This document shows, piece by piece, positions 1 through 7,919 of a DNA stretch of 64,000 nucleotides (its first letter is position 1; every line of letters starts with the position of its first letter). The stretch is from Clostridia bacterium (GTDB lineage: Bacteria > Bacillota > Clostridia > Oscillospirales > Acutalibacteraceae), in the NCBI GenBank assembly GCA_017516745.1, contig JAFXBF010000015.1, positions 1-64,000 on the forward strand, in the 5' to 3' direction. The notes under the pieces were generated by a model. It worked only from the letters and a program-made list of their open reading frames with translations, was not told where the DNA came from and searched no databases. The position numbers and the translations under genes were made by a program.

Positions 1-159
1 GAAAAGGAAAATAGTTCTATAAGAAAATCAGCCGTGGATATTCACAACGCCTTGCCAAAAAGTACACTACAAGTTTTGCCAAAATTGTATCACGGCGAAT
101 TTTCCATAAACCACGGCAACGATTATGCTCAAAAAATAAGAAAGATCATCAGTATTTGA
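1..159 (+). CDS. Alpha/beta hydrolase, C-terminal fragment (5' end outside window)
   Basis: An open frame enters from the left edge and ends at TGA 157-159, giving the last 52 residues of a protein. The tail resembles the end of small alpha/beta-hydrolase esterases: a strand ending in LPKLYHGEFSINH, where the His after LY is the likely catalytic His, followed by a final amphipathic helix (YAQKIRKIIS). The nucleophile elbow and acid would lie upstream of the window, so substrate and exact family cannot be given. It is followed 31 bp later by a Nim-like flavoprotein gene on the same strand and may share its transcript. Confidence 0.5.
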   Translation, partial: EKENSSIRKSAVDIHNALPKSTLQVLPKLYHGEFSINHGNDYAQKIRKIISI

Positions 160-190
160 CAAATTCCAATTTGCAGAGGTGAAATAAAGT

Positions 191-667
191 ATGTTCCGAG
201 AAGTTGCAAGAAAGAAACAAGCTCTTACATCAGAACAGATTATCGAAATATTGAAAGCAGAAAAAAGAGGAGTTTTGTCTGTTCAGGGTGATAACGGATA
301 TCCTTACGGTTTGCCGTTGAATTTCTGGTATAACAAAGAAAACGGATACATTTATTTTCACAGCGGTAAAAAGGGACATAAAACCGACGCCATATCATCC
401 GACAACAAAGTTTCGTTTTGTGTGTATGACGAAGGCTACAGAAAAGACGGAGAATGGTCGCTGAATATCAGCAGTGTAATTGTTTTCGGCAGGATGAACA
501 TTGTTGTTGATTCGGAAAAAGCCAACCAAATATACCGCAGTATGAGTCTTAAATACACTTCTGACATTGAATATATTGATTCTGAAATACAGAAGTTTGC
601 AAAAGATACAGTATGTTATGAATTACAGCCTGAACATATAACCGGAAAAATTGTTAATGAATCATAA
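191..667 (+). CDS. Pyridoxamine 5'-phosphate oxidase-family flavoprotein (NimA-like)
   Basis: This 158-residue protein has the split-barrel flavin-binding fold of the PNPOx/Nim group. Visible features are the N-terminal helix (TSEQIIEILKAEKRGVLSV), the strand with YPYGLPLNFWY, the HSGKKGHKTDAI segment that in this family contacts FMN phosphate or nitroimidazole, and the later SVIVFGRM strand. Length matches Nim-like proteins (about 150-160 residues). Such proteins reduce or bind flavin-type cofactors in the cytoplasm; actual nitroimidazole resistance cannot be claimed. The ATG is preceded by GAGGTGAAATAA, a usable Shine-Dalgarno site. The gene is monocistronic or co-transcribed with the upstream hydrolase. 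Confidence 0.8.
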   Translation: MFREVARKKQALTSEQIIEILKAEKRGVLSVQGDNGYPYGLPLNFWYNKENGYIYFHSGKKGHKTDAISSDNKVSFCVYDEGYRKDGEWSLNISSVIVFGRMNIVVDSEKANQIYRSMSLKYTSDIEYIDSEIQKFAKDTVCYELQPEHITGKIVNES

Positions 668-694
668 CAACAAATTCCTATATATCGAACTGTT

Positions 695-716
695 AGCAAC
701 AGCAAGTTGCTTGTTT
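695..716 (+). terminator. Weak hairpin after Nim-like gene
   Basis: AGCAAC at 695-700 pairs with GTTGCT at 706-711 around a five-base loop and is followed by TGTTT. The stem is short, so this is only a possible weak terminator between the Nim-like gene and the next regulator. Confidence 0.3.
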
Positions 717-759
717 ATAAAACCATTCGGCGTTAGAATAATACTGAGGTGATAAAATT

Positions 760-1524
760 ATGGAAACAAAAGATATTATTCTTGAACTCAGAACAAAAAA
801 CGGTATGTCACAGGATGAGCTGGCAGAGAAAGTGTTTGTTACCCGTCAGGCGGTCAGCCGTTGGGAGAACGGTGAAACAACCCCTAACACTGAAACTCTG
901 AAGCTTTTATCAAAGCTGTTTGATGTTTCAATCAATACTCTTTTAGGCTCTCCGCAAAAACTCGTTTGCCAATGCTGCGGTATGCCGCTTGAAGACTGTA
1001 ATATCAGCAAGGAAACAGACGGCTTTTTTAACGAAGAATACTGTAAATGGTGCTATGCTGACGGCGAATATATGTATCATAATATGGATGATTTAATTGA
1101 GGTCTGCGTGCAGAATATGGCAAACGAAGAGTTTTCTTCGGAACAGGCTCGTGCTTATATGAAAGATATGCTGCCGAAGCTGAATTACTGGAAGCAATAT
1201 AAAAATTTTGACGGTGCGGATAAGTTCAACGAGTTCAAAGAACAGCTTATCAAGGAATTCAATGATTTGCATATTGAGGGTATGCCGAAGGTTGAAAAGC
1301 TCAACGCACTTGTAGGCGGATATATCAATCTTGAATACCGTCTCCCCAACGGACAGACTGTTAAATTCCTTGATGATAACGCCACCTATCTCGGCAATCA
1401 GCTTGAATGTGAATTCGGCGGCGAGCGTTGTTTCGGTATTGCTGCAAATATGGATTTTTTGCTTGTTTGCACATACGAAGAAAACGGTGAAAATCCTGAA
1501 CTTGTTGTTTATAAGAAAAGATAG
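760..1524 (+). CDS. XRE-type regulator fused to a zinc-ribbon domain
   Basis: A 254-residue three-part protein. Residues 1-62 are a Cro/XRE helix-turn-helix (GMSQDELAEKVFVTRQAVSRWENG). Residues about 68-145 match the putative zinc-ribbon family often annotated PF12674: CQCCGMPL and EEYCKWCYADGEY supply two CxxC pairs, followed by MDDLIEVCVQNM. Residues about 165-254 form a small beta-rich domain I do not recognise. Known relatives usually carry the zinc ribbon alone or fused to an HTH, and are guessed to be metal- or redox-responsive regulators. The ATG lies after GAGGTGATAAAATT. It probably acts on a nearby or unlinked promoter; no operator was identified. Confidence 0.75.
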   Translation: METKDIILELRTKNGMSQDELAEKVFVTRQAVSRWENGETTPNTETLKLLSKLFDVSINTLLGSPQKLVCQCCGMPLEDCNISKETDGFFNEEYCKWCYADGEYMYHNMDDLIEVCVQNMANEEFSSEQARAYMKDMLPKLNYWKQYKNFDGADKFNEFKEQLIKEFNDLHIEGMPKVEKLNALVGGYINLEYRLPNGQTVKFLDDNATYLGNQLECEFGGERCFGIAANMDFLLVCTYEENGENPELVVYKKR

Positions 1525-1554
1525 AAAAATTAGAAATTGCAGAGGATTGACAAG

Positions 1555-1899
1555 ATGCAATATAATATTGAATTTTGGAACGCATTAGATGAATTGGTGA
1601 ATAATTCTGAAATAATAATTGATAGACCAAAAGGAACTGCACATCCCAAGTATCCTGATTTCATTTATCGAGTTGATTATGGATATTTAAAGGATACATC
1701 ATCTATGGATGGTGCAGGAATAGATGTGTGGGTAGGAAGCAGCGAAAAAAAGGTTGATGCAATAATGTGTATTGTTGATTTAATGAAGAAGGATTCAGAA
1801 ATTAAAATACTGATTGGATGCACAGAAGAAGAAAAGAAAATAGTATACGAAACACATAATGAAACACAGTTTATGAAAGGCGTTTTAATACATCGATAA
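1555..1899 (+). CDS. Inorganic pyrophosphatase-like small protein
   Basis: 114 residues beginning MQYNIEFWNALDEL. The chosen ATG at 1555 follows AGAGG with nine-base spacing; an in-frame TTG at 1537 lacks a ribosome site. The segment IDRPKGTAHPKYPDFIYRVDYGYL and the acidic GAGIDVWVGS resemble the YxxDYGYL and DGDxxDV core of family I pyrophosphatases, but the chain is shorter than the usual 165-180 residues and lacks the complete Asp cluster. Similar short proteins are common in Clostridia under the name inorganic pyrophosphatase. True PPi hydrolysis is therefore an inference; a related phosphohydrolase or nucleotide-binding role is equally possible. Confidence 0.65.
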   Translation: MQYNIEFWNALDELVNNSEIIIDRPKGTAHPKYPDFIYRVDYGYLKDTSSMDGAGIDVWVGSSEKKVDAIMCIVDLMKKDSEIKILIGCTEEEKKIVYETHNETQFMKGVLIHR

Positions 1900-1926
1900 A
1901 CTCCAATTTATCTAAATAAACACTCA

Positions 1927-1968
1927 AGGGAACAAACCGTATTTTTACAGTTTGTTCCCTCTTTTTTT
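1927..1968 (+). terminator. Rho-independent terminator
   Basis: AGGGAACAAAC (1927-1937) is perfectly repeated in inverse orientation at 1950-1960, and a run of seven T follows at 1962-1968. It ends the plus-strand unit 760-1899 and lies between two convergent genes. Confidence 0.85.
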
Positions 1969-2755
1969 ATGCCTCTATAAACTTTTTCTTCAGCTTTGCA
2001 AGTCTTTTGCCAACTGCACTATGAGTTTTAAATCCCATCTTCTCCGCTATTTCGGCTTGTGTCATATCGTTCATCGCATACATAAGAATGGTTTTGTCAT
2101 CCTCACTCAGACTTCCCCAGAAATTCGCAAATCTTTCATTAGCAAAAACTATCTCGCTCACATCTTCCGCATAGGAAGTCTGCTCGTCAATTTCATCTAC
2201 CGATTCAACCGTAACCTTTGCTCTGCTGTGATTCCATTTGCGGTCAAAATCTGCCGCAGGAAAGTTCTGTTGTTTATGGCTGAAATCCTCGTGCGCTGGC
2301 ACACTCTGAACAATGCCCGCAAGCTCACTGAACTGCATCGCATCCAAAGCGGTGTCTATGCTTTTTGTTAAAAGTTCATCAGCCTTTTCCGTGTTACCGA
2401 AAGCCGATGAAAACTGCTCAATGATTTGTGCTACACCGTCGGGATTTTCACAAATCAGCTTGTAAACCGCTTCACTGACAACCTGAGATGTGCCATTTCT
2501 CAGAAGCATAAGCGGATTTTCGTTTTTATCATAGCAGGATATGTGACCTCTCAGCCCCTTCTCCCTTGCAAGCTCATCCCATTTCTCATTAAAAACCGAA
2601 GCTACATATGCTATCTCGGCATTGTCCTCGTGGTCAAGCTCACCCTCACCGTAAACCTGCAAAGTCGTAAAATCGTGAGTTTTGAAAGACTCCCTCAGCT
2701 CTTCCATATTCGGAATTCTGTCCATATCAATCAATGTGTTATCGTCCTTATACAT
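1967..2755 (-). CDS. Unknown protein with C-terminal sigma-region-4-like HTH, behind a LexA-like box
   Basis: A 262-residue soluble protein. The N-terminal 200 residues are acidic and match no family I know. The last 55 residues (SLSEDDKTILMYAMNDMTQAEIAEKM and then SAVGKRLAKLKKKF) look like a sigma-70 region 4 or LuxR-type helix-turn-helix, as in sigma-like proteins of Clostridial mobile elements. No region 2 is visible, so it is unlikely to be a complete sigma factor. It is transcribed alone from a near-consensus promoter at 2790-2818 whose spacer contains AGAACATTTGTTCT, a LexA-type palindrome, suggesting induction by DNA damage. The gene is convergent with the pyrophosphatase-like gene. 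Confidence 0.6.
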   Translation of the reverse strand: MYKDDNTLIDMDRIPNMEELRESFKTHDFTTLQVYGEGELDHEDNAEIAYVASVFNEKWDELAREKGLRGHISCYDKNENPLMLLRNGTSQVVSEAVYKLICENPDGVAQIIEQFSSAFGNTEKADELLTKSIDTALDAMQFSELAGIVQSVPAHEDFSHKQQNFPAADFDRKWNHSRAKVTVESVDEIDEQTSYAEDVSEIVFANERFANFWGSLSEDDKTILMYAMNDMTQAEIAEKMGFKTHSAVGKRLAKLKKKFIEA

Positions 2756-2789
2756 TCAACATCCCGTCCTTTTCATAAATTACACAATC

Positions 2790-2818
2790 ATTATATAGAA
2801 CATTTGTTCTATTGTCAA
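2790..2818 (-). promoter_or_regulatory. Consensus promoter with LexA/DinR-like box in the spacer
   Basis: On the minus strand TTGACA (2818-2813) and TATAAT (2795-2790) are separated by exactly 17 bases. The spacer holds the perfect 14-base palindrome AGAACATTTGTTCT (2797-2810), which fits the Gram-positive SOS box pattern GAACNNNNGTTC. A repressor there would block RNA polymerase directly. Positions 2819-3010 between this promoter and the next one are AT-rich and show nothing else I can support. Confidence 0.75.
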
Positions 2819-3010
2819 GATAGATTTTGTTGGTGTTTATGCATAAGTAAAATGTCGTTTATTTGTGCAAAAGATATAAGTTTGTAAAATCTGAAAATTT
2901 TTGCGTAACATTTTGCAATTTTCGTCATATATATTTAGATACATTTTTAATGCAAAAAACTCATCGTTCAATAAAAATCATAATTTTTCCCTATAAATCG
3001 GCAAAAATCA

Positions 3011-3039
3011 TTGATAACTTCTCGCCTATATGTTATATT
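3011..3039 (+). promoter_or_regulatory. Promoter of the restriction operon
   Basis: TTGATA (3011-3016) and TATATT (3034-3039) are spaced by 17 bases, about 40 bases before the first gene of the restriction operon at 3081. This is the only good sigma-A-like promoter seen before the cluster. Confidence 0.6.
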
Positions 3040-3080
3040 TATCTTGTATTTTTATACCTTATGAAAGCGAGGACACAAAA

Positions 3081-3266
3081 ATGAATTCTAATGTTGAACG
3101 TTGGTATTCGATGAAAGAGATTTGTGAACATCTCGGTGTAAGCCGTGATACTGTTCTTATCTGGATTGAAAAGCGTAATATGCCCGCCGTCAAGATGGGC
3201 CGCCTTTGGAAATTCAAAGTCAGCGAAGTCGATGAATGGACAAGGTCAGGCAAAGCGGCGGAGTAA
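3081..3266 (+). CDS. Excisionase-family HTH DNA-binding protein
   Basis: 61 residues: WYSMKEICEHLGVSRDTVLIWIEKRNMP followed by the basic wing KMGRLWKFKVSEVDEWTRSG. This is the MerR-like winged helix of excisionase-family (HTH_17) proteins. It starts at the ATG after GCGAGGACACAAAA; an earlier in-frame start at 3030 would lie within the promoter region. Being the first gene of the cluster, 35 bp before hsdM, it is probably the operon regulator. HTH proteins of this kind precede type I restriction genes in many Clostridia. A leftover excisionase from an integrated element is the alternative. Confidence 0.75.
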   Translation: MNSNVERWYSMKEICEHLGVSRDTVLIWIEKRNMPAVKMGRLWKFKVSEVDEWTRSGKAAE

Positions 3267-3301
3267 AAGATTTTTATAAGTATTTAAACAAGGAGATAAA
3301 T

Positions 3302-4804
3302 ATGGATACAAATAATACAGCTGAAATTGGTTTTGAAAAACAAATATGGGATGCTGCTTGCGTATTGCGTGGTAATATGGATGCATCAGAATATAAATCT
3401 GTTGTCCTTGGACTGATTTTCCTTAAATATATTTCTGATAGATTTGACGAAAAATATCAGGCTCTTCTTGCTGAGGGCGATGGTTTCGAGGAAGATGTAG
3501 ATGAGTATACTTCTGAAGGTATTTTCTTTGTTCCTGAGAATGCACGTTGGAATGTTATTGCTTCAAATGCCCACATACCCGAAATCGGTACAATTATCGA
3601 TGAAGCTATGCGTGCAATTGAAAAGGAAAACAAACGTCTTAAAGATATTCTTCCGAAAAACTTTGCTCGTCCTGAATTAGACAAGCGCCGTCTTGGCGAT
3701 GTTGTTGACCTTTTCACAAACATAAAAATGGTTGATGCGGGTTCAAGCAAAGATATTCTTGGCAGAACTTATGAATACTGTCTTTCTAAATTTGCTGAGC
3801 AGGAAGGCAAACTTGCAGGTGAATTCTATACTCCGTCTTGTGTTGTTCGTACACTTGTTGAAGTTTTACAGCCGTACAATGGTCGTGTTTATGACCCTTG
3901 CTGTGGTTCAGGCGGTATGTTTGTACAGTCAGCAAAATTTGTTGAAAATCACCGTGGTAATATTAACGATATTTCCGTATACGGTCAGGACTCTAACCCT
4001 ACCACTTGGAAAATGGCACAGATGAACCTTGCAATTCGTGGCATTGATGCTGATCTTGGCAAATTCAATGCTGACACTTTCTTTAATGATTGTCATCCGA
4101 CACTTCGTGCAGATTACATTATGGCAAATCCGCCCTTTAATCTTTCTGATTGGGGCGCAGACAAGCTTACAGATGATGTGCGTTGGCAGTATGGTATGCC
4201 TCCTGCAGGTAATGCCAACTTTGCATGGCTTCAGCATATGATTCATCATCTTGCACCAAACGGTAAAATTGGTATGGTTCTTGCTAATGGTTCACTTTCT
4301 TCCCAGTCCGGCGGCGAAGGTGAAATACGTAAAAACATTATTAATGCAGATTTGGTAGAATGTATTATCGCAATGCCTACTCAGCTTTTCTACACAACAC
4401 AGATTCCAGTTTCTCTTTGGTTCCTTGCAAAGAATAAAAAACAGAAAGGCAAAACTCTTTTTATTGATGCTCGCAAAATGGGTACAATGGTTTCTCGTAA
4501 ACTACGTGAGCTGACAGATAGTGATATTGCTAAAATTGCAGAAACTTATAATACATACACAGAGGGTTCTCTTGAAAATGTAAAAGGTTTTTGTGCAGTT
4601 GTTAATGCCGAAGAAATTGCAAGGCAGGATTATATCCTTACTCCCGGTCGTTATGTAGGCATAGAAGAACAGGAAGATAACAGTGAACCTTTTGAAGATA
4701 AGATGAATCGTCTCACCTCTGAGTTATCACAACTCTTTGCAAAATCTCACGAGCTCGAAGCAGAAATCAAGGGAAAATTGGGGGCAATTGGTTATGAGCT
4801 CTAA
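3302..4804 (+). CDS. hsdM: Type I restriction-modification system, DNA methyltransferase subunit
   Basis: A 500-residue HsdM. The N-terminal helical domain (FEKQIWDAACVLRGNMDASEYK) precedes the adenine-methyltransferase fold, with the SAM-binding motif DPCCGSGGMF at about residues 198-207 and the catalytic NPPF at about 275-278. It would methylate N6 of adenine in the bipartite site selected by HsdS, protecting self DNA, and form the M2S core to which HsdR binds. The ATG at 3302 follows AAGGAGATAAAT. The stop overlaps the next gene by 11 bases, implying translational coupling to a membrane protein that is not part of standard type I systems. Confidence 0.95.
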   Translation: MDTNNTAEIGFEKQIWDAACVLRGNMDASEYKSVVLGLIFLKYISDRFDEKYQALLAEGDGFEEDVDEYTSEGIFFVPENARWNVIASNAHIPEIGTIIDEAMRAIEKENKRLKDILPKNFARPELDKRRLGDVVDLFTNIKMVDAGSSKDILGRTYEYCLSKFAEQEGKLAGEFYTPSCVVRTLVEVLQPYNGRVYDPCCGSGGMFVQSAKFVENHRGNINDISVYGQDSNPTTWKMAQMNLAIRGIDADLGKFNADTFFNDCHPTLRADYIMANPPFNLSDWGADKLTDDVRWQYGMPPAGNANFAWLQHMIHHLAPNGKIGMVLANGSLSSQSGGEGEIRKNIINADLVECIIAMPTQLFYTTQIPVSLWFLAKNKKQKGKTLFIDARKMGTMVSRKLRELTDSDIAKIAETYNTYTEGSLENVKGFCAVVNAEEIARQDYILTPGRYVGIEEQEDNSEPFEDKMNRLTSELSQLFAKSHELEAEIKGKLGAIGYEL

Positions 4805-5297
4805 GCAAAGTAAATCTGAGCGAAAAGACGATAAAATTCAAATGTTAGAGCGAGAACTGTCAGAAACAAAAAAGAAATTAAAAACACAGTCAAAGACTAT
4901 TATATTAGATCAAGAACAACTTGATGATTTCCTTGAACAATTAACAGAAAGAATAGTATGGTCAACTAATCGTATTGTTGACGAATCTACACCTTGTTCT
5001 ATGCCGGCAGAGACTAGCAAACAATCAGACGGAATCTCTTTGTTCTTTAAACTGGCAATTGGAATACCAATAATTTTTTTCGGTTTATTAGTATTCTATC
5101 TCATATTTAAGAATGGCAATTTATATTGGGTACAAGGGAATATACATAAGATTGCTATTGTAATTATGTGGATTTTGGGATTAGATTGTGTTGGGTTGGG
5201 TATAGAAGTTTTGCGTGAAAAAGATCGCAACTATATTGTAGCTCTTTTTTCTGCACTTGTTTCTCTTGTTGCTCTGATTGTAGCTTTTGTAAAATGA
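4794..5297 (+). CDS. Coiled-coil membrane protein inside the restriction operon
   Basis: 167 residues, start ATG 4794 inside the end of hsdM. Residues 1-50 are charged and strongly heptad-like (DKIQMLERELSETKKKLKTQSK). They precede hydrophobic helices at about 80-105 (LAIGIPIIFFGLLVFYLIF) and 115-135, a charged turn (LREKDRN), and a final helix (YIVALFSALVSLVALIVAF). So it has three likely membrane segments and a cytoplasmic coiled coil. I do not recognise a family. Its coupling to hsdM and position before hsdS suggest it is made together with the methylase. A membrane-linked effector or anchoring role is speculation. Confidence 0.6.
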   Translation: MSSKQSKSERKDDKIQMLERELSETKKKLKTQSKTIILDQEQLDDFLEQLTERIVWSTNRIVDESTPCSMPAETSKQSDGISLFFKLAIGIPIIFFGLLVFYLIFKNGNLYWVQGNIHKIAIVIMWILGLDCVGLGIEVLREKDRNYIVALFSALVSLVALIVAFVK

Positions 5298-5332
5298 CAG
5301 ATTATTGAAAAATCAGATAGGATGATAAAAAT

Positions 5333-6538
5333 ATGGAAACACGCGCTATAGAGTTAGGTTCCGTAATAAAAGATATTGCTGCCGGTCCTTTTGGCTCTAA
5401 TCTCAAAGTTTCTTGCTTTGTAGATGAAGGCTTTCCGATAATTGACGGTGCAAATTTAAAAGGATATAAGGTAACTGACAATCTAACTAAGTTTGTTACA
5501 GAAGAAAAAGCAAGATCGTTATCAAGATCAATAGCACACCGTGGAGATGTTGTTGTTACAATTAGTGGTACATTAGGACAAATTGCTTATATTCCTGACG
5601 ATTCGCAATATGAAGAATATCTTTGTTCCCAACGCCAATTTAGAGTTACATTTGATACAACCAAGGTATATGTACCTTTTTTGGTCTTTTACTTCCACAC
5701 ATACGAAGGGCAAAACAAAATACTATCTTTTGCTAACCAAACAGGGGTTCCTGCCCTTTCTCAACCTTTAAAAAACTTTAAAAAAATTACTGTATCTTTA
5801 CCAGAGTTAAAGGAACAAAAACGAGTTGCTGGTATTATTGAAAGTTTAAATGAGAAAATAGAAAACAATAAAAAGATAAACGATAATTTACTGCAGCAAG
5901 CTAAAACTATCTTCCGTGAATGGTTTATTGGAAATCCGGAAAAGGACATCTGGCCGTTAGTAACACTCGACAGCCTTACTTCGCTAATTTCCCGAGGCAT
6001 AACCCCCAAATATGCTGACGATTCTACACAAGTTGTGCTCAACCAGAAATGCATCCGAGATCATTACATTGACACAGCGCTTGCACGAAAGCATAATCCA
6101 AAGGTTATTAACGAAAAATGGTTGCAGTACGGAGATTTGCTGATCAATTCAACTGGCGAAGGTACTCTCGGACGTGCTGCGCAGGTATGGTTTGTTCCGG
6201 AAAATATGACCGTGGATTCCCATGTCACTGTTGTTCGCCCCCAAAATCAGCAGTTGATCTTCTATATTGGCCTTTGGGGATTGTCCCACGAGAGAGAATT
6301 TGAGGCACTTCATACTGGTAGCACCGGTCAGACTGAACTCCCGCGTGATCGCGTAAGGGATCTGGAATTACGGATGCCTGATAATGATATACTTACCCGA
6401 TTTAACTCTGTGATTGAGCCAATGGTTTCTGCGATTATCGTTAATCAGCAAGAAAACAGCCGTCTTGCGAACATCCGAGACACTCTTCTTCCAAGGCTCA
6501 CGTCCGGCGAGATTGATGTTTCTGACATTCAGCTCTAA
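5333..6538 (+). CDS. hsdS: Type I restriction-modification specificity subunit
   Basis: 401 residues arranged as TRD1 (about 1-150), central conserved helix (ELKEQKRVAGIIESLNEKIENNKKIN, about 160-190), TRD2 (about 205-355) and a second conserved helix at the C-terminus (VNQQENSRLANIRDTLLPRL). This is the classical two-half HsdS plan in which each TRD reads half of an asymmetric split target. The ATG follows GATAGGATGATAAAAAT. The DNA of the second half is visibly less AT-rich than the first, compatible with domain shuffling between alleles. No inverted repeats or recombinase for phase variation were seen nearby. Confidence 0.92.
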   Translation: METRAIELGSVIKDIAAGPFGSNLKVSCFVDEGFPIIDGANLKGYKVTDNLTKFVTEEKARSLSRSIAHRGDVVVTISGTLGQIAYIPDDSQYEEYLCSQRQFRVTFDTTKVYVPFLVFYFHTYEGQNKILSFANQTGVPALSQPLKNFKKITVSLPELKEQKRVAGIIESLNEKIENNKKINDNLLQQAKTIFREWFIGNPEKDIWPLVTLDSLTSLISRGITPKYADDSTQVVLNQKCIRDHYIDTALARKHNPKVINEKWLQYGDLLINSTGEGTLGRAAQVWFVPENMTVDSHVTVVRPQNQQLIFYIGLWGLSHEREFEALHTGSTGQTELPRDRVRDLELRMPDNDILTRFNSVIEPMVSAIIVNQQENSRLANIRDTLLPRLTSGEIDVSDIQL

Positions 6539-6585
6539 GCCGCTAAATTATCGTTTAGTTTATATTCTTTTAGGAGTCAAAAATC

Positions 6586-7803
6586 ATGTCGAAAATCAAT
6601 TCATTAAAAGCTTTTGTCGAGTACATAATGAAATTACGTGAAGAGTCTTTGTCTCAAGGATTGTCTTCACATCAATGGTTTTTTCGAGGACAAGAAAATT
6701 CAGAATGGTCTATATATCCTAATGTTTTCAGAAATGACGGTGTAGCAAAGGAGAATCATATAATCCAAGGTGCACTGCGACAAAACCCCTTTGAATTTCA
6801 GAATAAAAACGATTTCGAGATATTGACAAAATTACAACACTATGGGTTGGGAACTCGTCTGTTGGATGTAACACTGAATCCACTAGTTGCTCTATACTTT
6901 GCTACTGAACCCTCAGTAGAATATAAAGAAAATAAAAATGGACAGTTTTCACAAGAAGAAAAAGATGGTGTTGTGTTTTTTCAATTTTCGCCATGGCATA
7001 CAACCAATGAGCTTTGTATTCGCATAGCATCTACCATTCCATTTTTAGAAATCAACTCATCTTGGACAACCGATGTTTTACTAAATAAATTAAAAACAGA
7101 TCATGTCATCACTGATGACGAAGAATCATTACTTATCCAAGATAACTGTAAATTGCTCGTGGAATATTTACAAGATTCATTCTTCGTTATTTCATCACAC
7201 AGCAATGAGAGGCTGATTAGACAAAGCGGTGCGTTTATAATTCCTACATTTATCAATTTCGAAAATGGGCATAATGTTCGTCAAAGTCAAATTGCAAAAT
7301 CTCATAAATCGCTCAATGAAAAATTTTCAGCAGATACAATTATTATACCTGCCAAAAGCAAACAAGCCATTCGGGAAGAGTTGGATTTTTTTAATATCAA
7401 TGAGGCTACTCTATTTCCTGAACTAGAGCATCAAATGACATATATAAAGCAACGAAGTATTCCCATTTCCGGGATAGTCCCTTCTTTTATTCAATTCGAT
7501 AGCTCTGGAGACCTTGATACCCCTATGCTAGACTATAATGATAAACAGCCGAATGCAAGAGTAATCATAACGAAATTGGCAAACGAGACTTCTCTTGCTA
7601 CACAAGAATCACTTATTATAGCTATTGAAGAAATGATACAGCTTATTGACTGGAAACAAAAGCAAAGCATTAGAAGTAAAATCAAACGAATTTGTAAACG
7701 TATTTTACAAGAAGAAATGTCTGTGGTTGATAGTACTCAATTATCAGAATCAATATTAAATGCTTTGCTATCTCCGTCGGTGGAAATGGTTATTCATGAT
7801 TAA
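6586..7803 (+). CDS. FRG-domain protein
   Basis: 405 residues. The FRG domain is recognisable from WFFRGQENSEWSIYPNVFR at about 31-49 and from the later GLGTRLLDVTLNPLVALYFA near residue 90; the Phe-Arg-Gly triplet names the family. FRG proteins recur in phage-defence islands and next to type I restriction genes, but their biochemical activity was not settled in what I know. The C-terminal 150 residues are helical and charged. It lies 47 bp after hsdS and 116 bp before a small membrane protein on the same strand, so it is an integral part of this operon. An effector or accessory restriction role is inferred from position only. Confidence 0.8.
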   Translation: MSKINSLKAFVEYIMKLREESLSQGLSSHQWFFRGQENSEWSIYPNVFRNDGVAKENHIIQGALRQNPFEFQNKNDFEILTKLQHYGLGTRLLDVTLNPLVALYFATEPSVEYKENKNGQFSQEEKDGVVFFQFSPWHTTNELCIRIASTIPFLEINSSWTTDVLLNKLKTDHVITDDEESLLIQDNCKLLVEYLQDSFFVISSHSNERLIRQSGAFIIPTFINFENGHNVRQSQIAKSHKSLNEKFSADTIIIPAKSKQAIREELDFFNINEATLFPELEHQMTYIKQRSIPISGIVPSFIQFDSSGDLDTPMLDYNDKQPNARVIITKLANETSLATQESLIIAIEEMIQLIDWKQKQSIRSKIKRICKRILQEEMSVVDSTQLSESILNALLSPSVEMVIHD

Positions 7804-7919
7804 ATTGTTAAAATTAGCAACAAACATTGTTAATATGCAGTGCAGTGCCTAAACAGATGCGTAATAGATATTTTCGGTAACAATCTACTTGATTATTGTT
7901 AACGAAGGGAGTTCATACT

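Noticed and set aside
5333-6538. Phase-variable hsdS inversion system
   Set aside because: No second hsdS copy, no inverted repeats within hsdS and no site-specific recombinase were found nearby.
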